NCBI RefSeq assembly: GCF_927312905.1
Contig: NZ_CAKMHQ010000012.1
Location: 27,705-91,704, forward strand
Source: Candidatus Nitrotoga sp. 1052
GTDB lineage: Bacteria > Pseudomonadota > Gammaproteobacteria > Burkholderiales > Gallionellaceae
Direction of reading: 5' to 3'
DNA: 64,000 bases
In this document: positions 25,862-33,519 of the stretch, one piece after another
Layout: every line of letters starts with the position of its first letter
How positions within the stretch are numbered: the first letter of the stretch is position 1
Translations under genes and position numbers: made by a program
The notes under the pieces: model-generated
Database searches by the model: none
The model's input: the letters and a program-made list of their open reading frames with translations, nothing else
Told to the model about the DNA's origin: nothing

Positions 25862-26392
25862 TCAGAACAGCTTGAACGCCTTGCCGATGACCTGGCTGGC
25901 TGACACCAATCCGACCGCTTCATACCGGGAATCAAGACTCAGCGAGTGATCGGCCATTACATAGTAGTGACCAGCGGGGATCACGCCATTGAACCCCAGC
26001 TCCCGAATCGGTCGCCCGGTGCTGGTCGCAGGTTTTGCCTCACCCACGAATGTCCCATAGACATAGAATTTGTGGTCGCGGGATTGGACAGAATCGCCCG
26101 CTGTGCCCATTACGCGCTTCAAGAAGCGTGTGCCTTGTGGGTACAGAAAATTGCTCTGGTAGTTGAAGGCAACATACTCCCCTCGCTTGGGGAGGTCGCC
26201 CTTCTCTATGAGGTACAGCGTACCCGGAAGACTTCGGCTTACGTTGACGGCAAACTCATACCGTAGCGAGAAAGCGAGATAGGTAAGCAGCAGCAGGATG
26301 TATGTTTTGTACTGGCGACAGAGATGCTCGTACAGCACATCCATCTTGCCTGAAAACCAGAATAACGCCTTGAGGGATCGAATGTCTTCCAT
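25862..26392 (-). CDS. TraF-like S26 signal peptidase of the transfer system
   Basis: This is a membrane-bound serine protease of the TraF/TrhF type that matures transfer proteins such as pilin or cyclises it. From the ATG at 26392 the product has 176 residues, one membrane helix (~30-42) and the S26 motif NVSRSLPGTLY with Ser54 as likely nucleophile, plus FLKRVMG with Lys92 as general base. It is the first visible gene of the transfer operon and ends 3 bp before the relaxase start. No strong ribosome site marks the start; an internal ATG at 26344 is possible. Confidence 0.85.
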   Translation of the reverse strand: MEDIRSLKALFWFSGKMDVLYEHLCRQYKTYILLLLTYLAFSLRYEFAVNVSRSLPGTLYLIEKGDLPKRGEYVAFNYQSNFLYPQGTRFLKRVMGTAGDSVQSRDHKFYVYGTFVGEAKPATSTGRPIRELGFNGVIPAGHYYVMADHSLSLDSRYEAVGLVSASQVIGKAFKLF

Positions 26393-26569
26393 GCAACAAT
26401 TGTCGCGCGGGAAGCACAATAAAATCAGGAGAGTTCTGAGCAATTATGCGCAGAATCTGTGTTGCAATTTATGTGTGGGTGTGAATCTAAGTTAATTTTT
26501 TCTGGCCATATGCAATTCATATGAACTGCCATGATCTGAAAGTAATTTATCTGCCCAACCTCCAAACAA

Positions 26570-26700
26570 CGGAAGAAAAGCCAGTGACGATCCTGCGAGA
26601 GATTCTAAAATGGTCTCAAAGCATCCCGACATGGCAGCAAGACACCATCGCTAGGCTCTATGTAAAACCTGACCTCTCCGCTCAATTGAGATGGTTCATA
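26570..26700 (+). pseudogene. N-terminal fragment of an AAA-type ATPase gene
   Basis: The frame encodes ILREILKWSQSIPTWQQDTI followed by ARLYVKPDLS. This matches the conserved opening of a group of large bacterial ATPases often seen in defence islands (pattern W-S-x-x-x-P-x-W-Q-x-D-A). After about 45 codons the match stops at a GGGGTCAGTT repeat next to the IS110 element. The rest of the gene is absent from the window, so it was cut off by an insertion or deletion. Confidence 0.5.
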
Positions 26701-26738
26701 TTCAAAATCGCGGGGTCAGTTCAAATCGCGCAAATCGT

Positions 26739-26789
26739 GGGGTCAGTTCTAACATTCCAACAAAATGTTTCAATGTTAGGACTGACCCC
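26739..26789. repeat. 18-bp imperfect inverted repeat (GGGGTCAGTT type)
   Basis: Arms at 26739-26756 and 26772-26789 are complementary except for one base and enclose a 15-base loop. A partial extra copy of the left arm lies at about 26711-26721. The sequence type is common at the edges of REP-like units and insertion elements and lies exactly where the ATPase fragment stops. Confidence 0.7.
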
Positions 26790-26910
26790 AACTGTTCCTG
26801 ATGTGGCGAGCGGGCGAGTGGTAGGGGGCTTGAGGGGTATAGGGGGCTTCGGGTCAATTGACCGCGTGGGCACAAAGACATGCCCACCCTTGTATCTTTC
26901 TTTCCTTGGT

Positions 26911-27095
26911 GGTTAGCTACCATTACACGAAGCAGAGGAAGCTTGAGCCCAACCTTAAGGCTCGACCTTGTAACGTAGATCAAGCCCTCTGTTTCACCTT
27001 TCGCCAGCATAGACACTGAACGGTATCCAAGGGGTGAACCCTGCATGCACAAGGCAAGTGGGCGAAGTTGGCTAACATTGAAACAGGAGGTCATC
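26911..27095 (+). ncRNA. Candidate IS110 bridge-RNA region
   Basis: In the IS110 group the non-coding stretch upstream of the transposase encodes a structured guide (bridge) RNA that pairs with donor and target DNA. Here the leader contains a GAGCC/GGCTC hairpin near 26946-26964 and further short stems before a strong AGGAGG ribosome site. No loop-to-target pairing was tested, so this is a call by position and family knowledge. Confidence 0.3.
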
Positions 27096-28078
27096 ATGTT
27101 CTATCTCGGTATGGATGTGGCAAAAGCCAAATTGGATTGTTGCCTGTTGCTGGATGAAGCCAGTGGCAAGCGCAAGATCAAAGTAGTGAAAAACACCCAG
27201 TCAGGCATCGTTGATTTGCTGGCTTGGGTTGCTAAACAAAACGTTTCCCCAGAAGCATTGCATATCATCATGGAAGCCACCGGCATCTATCACTAACAAG
27301 CTGCCATGGCGCTCGCGGATGCTGGCGTGATGGCTTCCATCATCAATCCGGCGCAGGTTAAAGATTTTGGTCGTGGGCTTGCCGTGCGCATCAAGACCGA
27401 TGGCGTGGACAGCGTTGTGCTGGCCCGTTATGGCGCATTACTCAAACCCAAAGCTTAGGTGCCGCCTCCTCAGGAAGCGCGGGTACTGCAAGCGTTGTTG
27501 GTCCGCCGTGAAGCCATTGCCCAAGATTTACAACGCGAGCGCAATCGCCAGGAGAAAGCCGTTGCCACAGACACGCCAGCGCTGATTCATAAATCACTTG
27601 AAGATAGCATTGGGTTCTGGTCAAGCAGTTAGCCCAGCTGCAAAAGGATATTGACGAACACATCGACAAGCATTCGAATCTTCAGAAAGATAGGGCATTG
27701 CTCCAGAGTATTCCAGCAATTGGCCCGCAGGTGGGGAGCAATATACTCTCTGTGAACAACCATGATTTCGGTTCGGCGGAACAGTTGGCGGCTTATCTGG
27801 GACTCGTTCCGGTGGGACGACAGTCGGGTAGTTCAGTGCTGGGACGCGCAAGAATGTCCAAGGCCGGCCCCGCCAGAATACGCGCCGTGCTCTATATGGC
27901 TGCCGTCGTAGGAACACGCTACAACCCACATGTCAAAGCTGTCTATGAACGCCTGCTTGCCCGAGGCAAGTCCAAGATGTCCTCCCTCGGTGCCGCAATG
28001 CGTAAGCTGGTGCATTTGTGCTTTGGCGTACTCAAAACTCAGCAGCCGTATCAATACGATTACCTGAAAAATGCTTGA
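27096..28078 (+). pseudogene. IS110-family transposase, inactivated
   Basis: The start MFYLGMDVAKAKLDCCLLLD shows the DEDD (RuvC-like) catalytic domain, and the C-terminal domain has LLQSIPAIGPQVGSNIL and GLVPVGRQSG with the conserved Ser-containing segment. The frame is broken by TAA (27294-27296, likely a former Glu codon), TAG (27456-27458, likely a former Trp codon) and a frameshift near 27616, after which the C-terminal domain reads on in another frame to 28078. Three lesions make activity very unlikely. Such DEDD enzymes catalyse RNA-guided insertion of circular intermediates. Confidence 0.85.
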
Positions 28079-28105
28079 CTTTAAAGATGGTATCTACATG
28101 GCTTC

Positions 28106-28257
28106 AACCGTCAAAGCTGTGTATGAACGCCTGCTTGTCCCAGGCAAGTCCAAGATGTCCGCCTTGGGCGCCGCGATGCGCAAGCAGGTGCATTTTGTGC
28201 GTTGGCGTACTTAAAACTCAACAGGCATATCAATACGATTATTTTAAAAATGCTTAA
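28106..28257 (+). pseudogene. Second, diverged copy of the IS110 transposase 3' end
   Basis: This segment repeats the last ~150 bp of the transposase, from VKAVYERLL through KSKMSALGAAMRKQVH, with substitutions and a frameshift. It ends in the same YQYDY..KNA sequence. It is either the tail of an older neighbouring IS110 copy or a tandem duplication of the element end. Confidence 0.7.
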
Positions 28258-28358
28258 CAATTAAGACGGTAACTACCGAGCTACACTAGTTCGACTTCGT
28301 TCAGGCGACAACCGAGGGTTTTAAAATAGATTTCAATGATTGATCATAAGCACTGGGC

Positions 28359-29450
28359 TTAATGCCCTTCCTCTGTTTTTTTAAGGAACATATTAAAATC
28401 CAAATTTTGGTATTCAAACTTTTCATTCCCTTTTGGAATAGCCGGGTCGCAATCTATGCAGCTGCTCAATTGCATATTTTCTGTTATATACACCCCTTTT
28501 TTTGGATCATTTACAAGCTCAATTTCCATTAGTTTGGGTGCTACACGAATATATTCAGGTGTGGGTTCAGTATTATTGGGGTTATTTAAAGTCAGGGTTG
28601 CACTACTGTCAGATATAGGTGTTATATGAAATTCCTGAAGCCCGATAGAAGAATAATAACTATAAGATGTAGTATTTACATTACCTATTTGCTTGCTATT
28701 ATTACTATTATTGTTTGCTCCAGGCATTTTTTTAACCCCATGATTTTTATAAAATTTATAGGTTATTGATTTTAGGAATTCATCTAAATTATAAGGTAGG
28801 GGTATTCCGAGTTTAGCTACGAGTTTAGCTATATGAGCATTTAATTTTTCGATATTGTCGGCATTCAATTTCATCGTTTTATCAACATCAACATGCCACG
28901 TGCCTTGATACCATTGGGTGACGTTCTGTACCGCGTTCGGACTATTTATGTATACCTGAGGGTTATTATTATTTCCTATGATTTGAACACCTTGTGTGCC
29001 ATTTTGGGTATTAAGGGTTACCGGACCGTCAGTTGTGTTAATTAGGAGGCCATTCTTGATGTCGACCTGAGTATTCGATATCTCTTCAACTTTGTTGTTG
29101 ACGTTAATGCTTATGGATTGCTCTCTGTTTTGATCAAGTGATTTAAGGGTCTTTGCAATCTCTTTAATTTCACTCTTACTCAATGTCCCTACTGGTGAAA
29201 TCAACCATTTTCTAATCTCGCCACTTTCTACATCCCGAAGTTGTGGAGATTGCTTTTGCTTTTTGAGGGTAGCGTCCTTATTAAACATTTTTTTAAAATA
29301 ATCCACGGAACTTTTGCCTGCTTCAGAAGACGCAGCCTTTCCCGCCTCCATGGCAAGCTTTTTCAAAATTAGGCCGATTCCGGCTGCGTGTGATAATGAT
29401 GAGGAAAGGAAGAGTATGACAGAGACAATTGCGAGTCTTCTTCTAAGCAC
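28359..29450 (-). CDS. Exported protein of unknown function, Asn-rich
   Basis: The start is GTG at 29450, preceded by GAGG at suitable spacing, and gives a clean signal peptide (LAIVSVILFLSSSLSHAA). The 363-residue product is rich in Asn and Lys. A helical N-terminal part (residues 25-110) is followed by a stretch resembling parallel beta strands (INVNNKVEEISNTQVDIKNG, then GTQGVQIIGNNNNPQVYINS), and a C-terminal domain holds SCIDCDP. The local base composition is clearly more AT-rich than the transfer genes, which suggests separate acquisition. No family is recognised. It stands alone beyond the IS110 remnant. Confidence 0.7.
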   Translation of the reverse strand: MLRRRLAIVSVILFLSSSLSHAAGIGLILKKLAMEAGKAASSEAGKSSVDYFKKMFNKDATLKKQKQSPQLRDVESGEIRKWLISPVGTLSKSEIKEIAKTLKSLDQNREQSISINVNNKVEEISNTQVDIKNGLLINTTDGPVTLNTQNGTQGVQIIGNNNNPQVYINSPNAVQNVTQWYQGTWHVDVDKTMKLNADNIEKLNAHIAKLVAKLGIPLPYNLDEFLKSITYKFYKNHGVKKMPGANNNSNNSKQIGNVNTTSYSYYSSIGLQEFHITPISDSSATLTLNNPNNTEPTPEYIRVAPKLMEIELVNDPKKGVYITENMQLSSCIDCDPAIPKGNEKFEYQNLDFNMFLKKTEEGH

Positions 29451-29950
29451 AGTAATTTCCTCTCAGTTTTGTTTGATTGAATAACCCAGACATTTGTCCG
29501 TCTGGATGCGCAAATAAGCTGGGAAGCTGGGGTTGAATGAAATGAAGCCCAACTTCTCTCGACCTATCATAACCACCTACTCAATCACTTATTTGGCATC
29601 CCAATGCGATGCTACTGTTACCCATTCATTTTAGCCATGCAAGATCAATCTCATCGTGCACTCAATTGTTCTATTGTGTCTATAACTTAAATTTTTTTTC
29701 AGATGATCATGGCGATCGACAATCTTAATTCGAGTTTTGTTCATTCTATTTCGGACACCGAACAAAAACGAATCAATTTGCATTTTCTACCAACGCTTTA
29801 CGTTTTAATTTTTGAAAAAGCGGCTGCCATAGCACTTGGTACGGCTTGTAGAGGCTATCGTTTCTTGACTCCCACAGCGCTCTTCGTATGGTTCAGTATA
29901 TCTCGTTGTCTCTGAATGACTGATAGGGTCAGACTCAATTGATCCTCACC
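29451..29950. other. Non-coding spacer, 500 bp
   Basis: No gene can be supported. A 70-codon frame at 29703-29915 (+) has no ribosome site or recognisable features. The promoter of the exported protein should lie near 29470-29560 on the minus strand. Confidence 0.35.
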
Positions 29951-30295
29951 TCAAGCCGCCTTGAGCATGAAGTCCACATGGATGGCATCGAACGGAAACA
30001 CGATCATGCCATCGTCTGTTTTTGACAGCAGCCCGGCGTTAAGCAATGCGGTCACGTCGCCATGCACGGCTTTGACGTCGCGCTCGACGCGCCGCGACGC
30101 CTCGCGGATGGACATTGCGCCTGCACCTGTCATTGCGATCAATAGTTCCCAGCGTTTGCCGGCCAACACTTTAAATAGCAGTTCGGGCGATTCAAAGCTG
30201 ATGCGCGGCGCGGTAGGCTTGCCGCTCTTCCATGTCTTGGTGAAATCGCCCAGCGTGTCCGTCAATGGTCGTACATCAATCGTTACTGTTTTCAT
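29951..30295 (-). CDS. Winged-helix antitoxin/regulator paired with a TumE-like toxin
   Basis: The 114-residue protein has a MarR-like winged helix seen in ELLIAMTGAGAMSIREASRR, followed by VERDVKAVHGDVTALLNAGLL, as in the HVO_A0114-type DNA-binding proteins often encoded beside DUF6516 (TumE) toxins. Its start overlaps the end of the preceding toxin gene by 20 bp, so the order is toxin then antitoxin. It likely neutralises the toxin and represses the operon. The pairing is by family knowledge and position. Confidence 0.75.
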   Translation of the reverse strand: MKTVTIDVRPLTDTLGDFTKTWKSGKPTAPRISFESPELLFKVLAGKRWELLIAMTGAGAMSIREASRRVERDVKAVHGDVTALLNAGLLSKTDDGMIVFPFDAIHVDFMLKAA

Positions 30296-30572
30296 CGCGC
30301 CACCTCTTCACATCTTCAAAAAAATCCGTCACCAGCTTGTCAGCCGAAACAAAGCTGTATTTAACTTCCTTGCCACTCACATGTTTATGATCGCCCTTGC
30401 CTGATTCGTTGTCATAACGCAGCACACACTTTCCGGCAACGACGAAGGCCAAACGATATTTGTAGCGATGCTTGCTGCCGGAAAGCGGCTCGGGCACTTC
30501 CCACAGCACCAGCTCCGCAAAGGCCTGCTCCGTAACAGCAACGCGTCGGTTGAATAATTCGCGGGCATTCAT
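30276..30572 (-). CDS. TumE-like (DUF6516) toxin
   Basis: I place the start at the ATG at 30572 (MNARELFNRRVAVTEQAF), because homologues begin close to this point; a GTG at 30620 has a better ribosome site (AAGGA) and is an alternative. The product has the family pattern LVLWEVPEPLSGSKHRYKYR, then CVLRYDNESGKGDHKH, and ends with FFEDVKRWR. These small proteins are the toxin half of type II modules with a winged-helix antitoxin. Biochemical target is not established from the sequence. Confidence 0.75.
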   Translation of the reverse strand: MNARELFNRRVAVTEQAFAELVLWEVPEPLSGSKHRYKYRLAFVVAGKCVLRYDNESGKGDHKHVSGKEVKYSFVSADKLVTDFFEDVKRWRDENSND

Positions 30573-30976
30573 GTTGGAGACAATAACAACATGCTGGCGT
30601 GTTGTCAAATTGAACAACACATGAGGTCCTTAAAAATAAACTGAATTAAACGGGCTCAGCTTCGAATTGTTTTTGCACGTACCTCATAGGTTGGCATGAT
30701 GAAAATTGAAACCGACTCCGATACCTGTGACATCGCTTCATTCATTACGGCCTGAAAAACGCACCTATGGTTTTCAGGTTCATTTAAAGCCCCGCATAGC
30801 CTAATAATCGGGGGCAGAGTAATATTATCTATACCAAGAAAGGCAGGGCGACCACAAAAGAAAATAGACACCCCCCAATAAATGCTACTCTGACCCCGTG
30901 ATTGCTTCGAGAGAGCCCCCTTGCAATGTGAGCACAGATGGCGCACAATTTAGCCATTAGTCTCTGGGAGTCCAAC
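30573..30976. other. Spacer between two toxin-antitoxin modules
   Basis: No gene is well supported. A minus-strand frame (30656-30946) encodes 96 residues including TLPPIIRLCGALNEPENHRC, but it has no ribosome site or family signal. Promoters for the divergent TumE and TacA modules must lie here. Confidence 0.35.
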
Positions 30977-31258
30977 ATGGAAACCTCAACGCTCAAGGAA
31001 AATCGCCTGAATATCCGCTGCGACAGCCGCACTCGCCAGTTGCTGGATAAGGCGGCCAGTTATGCCCACGTCAGCATTTCCGAATTTGTCCTGTCGAATG
31101 CATTGGCATCCGCAGAGCGGGTGGTGCAGGAACATGAATCAATCACATTGAAACCCAAAGACTTCGAAGCGTTCCTGACAGCGCTGGATGTACCGGCCAA
31201 ACCCAATGCAGCACTGAAGCGCGCTTTCAAGCGTCACGCCGATCAAGTTCGCCGCTGA
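30977..31258 (+). CDS. tacA: TacA-type DUF1778 antitoxin
   Basis: The ATG at 30977 follows GGGAG and starts METSTLKENRLNIRCDSRTR. The 93-residue product has the ribbon-helix-helix N-terminus of DUF1778 antitoxins (LLDKAASYAHVSISEFVLSN) and a C-terminal toxin-wrapping tail (LKPKDFEAFLTALD). It binds the operator and blocks the acetyltransferase toxin. The stop and the toxin start share one base (TGATG), so the two are coupled. Confidence 0.9.
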   Translation: METSTLKENRLNIRCDSRTRQLLDKAASYAHVSISEFVLSNALASAERVVQEHESITLKPKDFEAFLTALDVPAKPNAALKRAFKRHADQVRR

Positions 31259-31755
31259 TGACTTATTGCATCAGGCCGCTTGATGCATTCATCAATGCTG
31301 CGGATTTTCAGTGCGGTAGCGAGCCCCTGAATGACTATATCCGCCGCTATGCGTCGCAGGATGTGCGCAGAAATATTTCCCGGGTTTTTATCGCCACACC
31401 GGAAAATGATCCACGGCAACTGTCCGGATTTTTCACCCTGAGTGCAGGGAGCGTGAGTTGTTCGAGCCTCCCGGCATCCCTGGCGCGTAAGCTTCCCCAC
31501 TATCCGGTGCCGGTTGCACTGATCGGTCGGCTGGGAGTGGATAAAAAATTCCAGGGCAAGGGGTTGGGTTCAATCCTGCTTGCCGATGCCTGCCAAAAAG
31601 TATCGCAAGCCAGCACCGTCCTGGCCGTGGCTGGAATCATCATTGACGCCAAAGATGATGATGCAATTTCGTTTTATAAGCACTTTGGTTTTATCCCGCT
31701 GCAAGGACAAGCAGGCAGGATGTTGCTGCCAGCTTCTGTGTTTCAGGCAAAATAG
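31258..31755 (+). CDS. tacT: TacT-type GNAT acetyltransferase toxin
   Basis: TacT-family toxins acetylate the amino group of aminoacyl-tRNAs and stop translation. The 165-residue product has the acetyl-CoA loop in RLGVDKKFQGKGLGSILLAD and the conserved Tyr in DAISFYKHFGF. The N-terminal QCGSEPLNDYIRRYASQD is typical of the family. It looks complete, and with its antitoxin it forms the most clearly intact addiction module of the cargo region. Confidence 0.9.
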   Translation: MTYCIRPLDAFINAADFQCGSEPLNDYIRRYASQDVRRNISRVFIATPENDPRQLSGFFTLSAGSVSCSSLPASLARKLPHYPVPVALIGRLGVDKKFQGKGLGSILLADACQKVSQASTVLAVAGIIIDAKDDDAISFYKHFGFIPLQGQAGRMLLPASVFQAK

Positions 31756-32191
31756 GCTCGCAAGAAAATTGTATGCTGACATATAGACAAGACTAAGCGA
31801 TGATTTCTAATAGTGAAAAAACAAGATTGGATTTTCGCAGCGCGCCATGAATTGCCGTTCAGGCAACTTTTCAGATGCCCGTTCCTCGGCCTTATGTGCA
31901 GCGCTACATAAGGCCGATAAGGAAATAGTGATTAAATAATCATTTGTGGCACATAACTATCTCTCTCATTAGTGTCGGCTTCTGGCCTTTACCAGATGAT
32001 CATCGACACAACATTGGCATCAATGGGTCTATGATCACGCCACAAATCGAGAGTCGGCCCATTTGGCTAGACAACACTGATGAATCTAGGATAGGTAAGC
32101 TAATCAGCGATGAAGAACTCGTTCGACGAACGGGCGTAGAATTCTTGCCTGATTTTCACCGTGGTTGAAGGGCTATGGCGAGGTAAATAAT
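31756..32191. other. Spacer between tacAT and the SRAP gene
   Basis: It holds a perfect 11-bp inverted repeat (31887-31916). A 74-codon frame (31944-32168) runs up to the SRAP gene but has no recognised features and is not called. Confidence 0.35.
31887..31916. repeat. Perfect 11-bp inverted repeat with 8-base loop
   Basis: CGGCCTTATGT (31887-31897) and ACATAAGGCCG (31906-31916) pair perfectly around GCAGCGCT, which itself contains the AGCGCT palindrome. No T-run follows on either strand, so a simple terminator is doubtful. A protein-binding or recombination site is possible. Confidence 0.65.
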
Positions 32192-32872
32192 ATGTGTGGC
32201 CGCTTTGCACTGAAAGAAAATCCCAAGAAGCTCGGTGAATACTTCCAGCTGACCGGCGACTTGGAATTCCTGCCATCCTGGAATATTGCCCCATCGTCTC
32301 GCATCTGTTCCATCACTGCTGATGCAGAAGGGAACAGGCATCTCCACAAGATGCGCTGGGGCTTGATTCCGTCATGGGCAAAAGATGTAACAATAGGCAA
32401 CAAGCTCGCCAATGCACGGGGCGAAACCGTTGCGGAGAAGCCATCATTCAGGTCAGCCTTCAAGCATCGGCGCTGCCTCATCCCCGCATCGGGCTTCTAT
32501 GAATGGAAAACAGAGAATGGCATCAAGTATCCGTGGTATGTCAGTCTCAAGTCCGGTGACCCCCTAGCTTTTGCCGGTCTTTGGGAGATATGGCATCCTG
32601 AAGATGGGGAGCCCATTGAAGGCTGCTGCATCATCACTATCGCAGCGAACTCGCTCATGGAACCGATACATGATCGTATGCCCGTGATCCTGAATCCAGA
32701 CCAATGGGCTGCTTGGCTTTCACCACAAGAACACCAAGCCGCTAAACAGCTCCAGATGATTCATCCGTGTGAATCTGATTCCCTGCAAGTCTGGCCGGTC
32801 ACCCGCGAACTCAATCGAGTTGGATTACGGGATGATGCTGGACTGGTCGAACCCCTACCAAACATTGCTTGA
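32192..32872 (+). CDS. SRAP (HMCES/YedK) abasic-site protein
   Basis: SRAP proteins form a thiazolidine crosslink between Cys2 and an abasic site in single-stranded DNA, protecting it at stalled forks. The start is set by MCGRF, since Cys2 must follow the initiator Met. The 226-residue product has the expected catalytic residues Cys2, Asn31 (SWNIAPS), Glu104 (SGFYEWK) and His160 (PIHDRMPVIL). It ends 32 bp before umuD, so SRAP and the polymerase V homologues probably form one damage-response group. All key residues are present and the gene looks active. Confidence 0.92.
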   Translation: MCGRFALKENPKKLGEYFQLTGDLEFLPSWNIAPSSRICSITADAEGNRHLHKMRWGLIPSWAKDVTIGNKLANARGETVAEKPSFRSAFKHRRCLIPASGFYEWKTENGIKYPWYVSLKSGDPLAFAGLWEIWHPEDGEPIEGCCIITIAANSLMEPIHDRMPVILNPDQWAAWLSPQEHQAAKQLQMIHPCESDSLQVWPVTRELNRVGLRDDAGLVEPLPNIA

Positions 32873-32880
32873 CCTGCACT

Positions 32881-32905
32881 TATGATTATTGTTACGATAA
32901 TCATA
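32881..32905. promoter_or_regulatory. Perfect inverted repeat overlapping the umuD start codon
   Basis: TATGATTAT (32881-32889) and ATAATCATA (32897-32905) are perfect inverted copies separated by TGTTACG. The last base is the A of the umuD ATG. The left arm includes a -10-like TATGAT. It does not resemble the CTGT-N8-ACAG type LexA box. It looks like an operator for a dimeric repressor, possibly an element-encoded one. Confidence 0.6.
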
Positions 32906-33510
32906 TGAAACAAACCAACTCAAAATCATCAACACGCGGCGGCACGCGGCCTGGTGCTGGCCGTAAAGTCGGCTCAAGTCCCTACGGTGAAAACACAAAG
33001 CTCATGCGTATCCCGGAAAGCATAGTCGAAACGGTTGGGGGCATCCTTGCGGCTTGCAAAGCTCAGCGGCTAGGGGCACGCTTCAAAAATGACATTTTAT
33101 ACCCGGCCTTGGATAGCCAGCCCATCCGGGTGCCCCTGTTTAGCCATAAAGTGCCAGCCGGATTTCCGTCTCCCGCCGATGATTACATCGAAGCCAGGTT
33201 AAGTCTGGACCAACACTTGATCACAAACAAGGATGCAACCTTCTTTGTGCGCGCCAAGGGCAACAGCATGATTGACGCTGGCATCTTTGATGGTGATTTG
33301 CTCGTAGTCGATAAGTCCTTGACCCCCTCATCTGGCAACATCGTCATTGCCATAATAGATGGCGACTTGACGGTGAAGCGTCTTATCCTGCGGGATAACA
33401 AGACCATCCTCAAACCAGAAAATCCACGTTTTAAAGAAATAGAACTCAAAGACGGACAGGAACTGCAAGTGTGGGGAGTAGTGACCTCCACAGTGAAGAA
33501 GTTCATCTGA
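32905..33510 (+). CDS. umuD: UmuD-like S24 auto-protease with extended N-terminus
   Basis: UmuD is cleaved in the presence of RecA filaments and then joins UmuC as polymerase V. The 201-residue product has the cleavage site at Ala85-Gly86 in KVPAGFPSPADDY, the nucleophile Ser121 (GNSMIDAGI) and Lys158 (LTVKRL). E. coli UmuD has 139 residues; the additional ~60 at the N-terminus begin with a basic TRGGTRPGAGRK segment followed by a short helical region that may bind DNA. The ATG at 32905 is preferred because the N-terminal basic motif starts there and an upstream start lacks support. It is 9 bp from umuC, so the pair is one operon. Confidence 0.9.
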   Translation: MKQTNSKSSTRGGTRPGAGRKVGSSPYGENTKLMRIPESIVETVGGILAACKAQRLGARFKNDILYPALDSQPIRVPLFSHKVPAGFPSPADDYIEARLSLDQHLITNKDATFFVRAKGNSMIDAGIFDGDLLVVDKSLTPSSGNIVIAIIDGDLTVKRLILRDNKTILKPENPRFKEIELKDGQELQVWGVVTSTVKKFI

Positions 33511-33519
33511 TAGTGAACC

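Larger units (their letters stand above)
26911..28257 (+). mobile_element. Decayed IS110-family insertion sequence with a second partial 3' end
   Basis: The element has a ~190-bp non-coding leader, a DEDD transposase pseudogene (27096-28078) and, just beyond, a second diverged copy of the transposase 3' end (28106-28257). IS110 elements lack terminal inverted repeats, so the exact ends cannot be set from sequence alone and the coordinates are approximate. Confidence 0.75.

Noticed and set aside
29703..29915. 70-codon plus-strand frame in the 500-bp spacer
   Set aside because: No ribosome site, no family signal and no coupling to a neighbour.
30656..30946. 96-codon minus-strand frame between TumE and TacA modules
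   Set aside because: It would occupy the divergent promoter region and has no supporting features; kept only as a note.
31944..32168. 74-codon frame before the SRAP gene
   Set aside because: It has no recognised family and poor initiation context; the SRAP gene has its own well-defined start.
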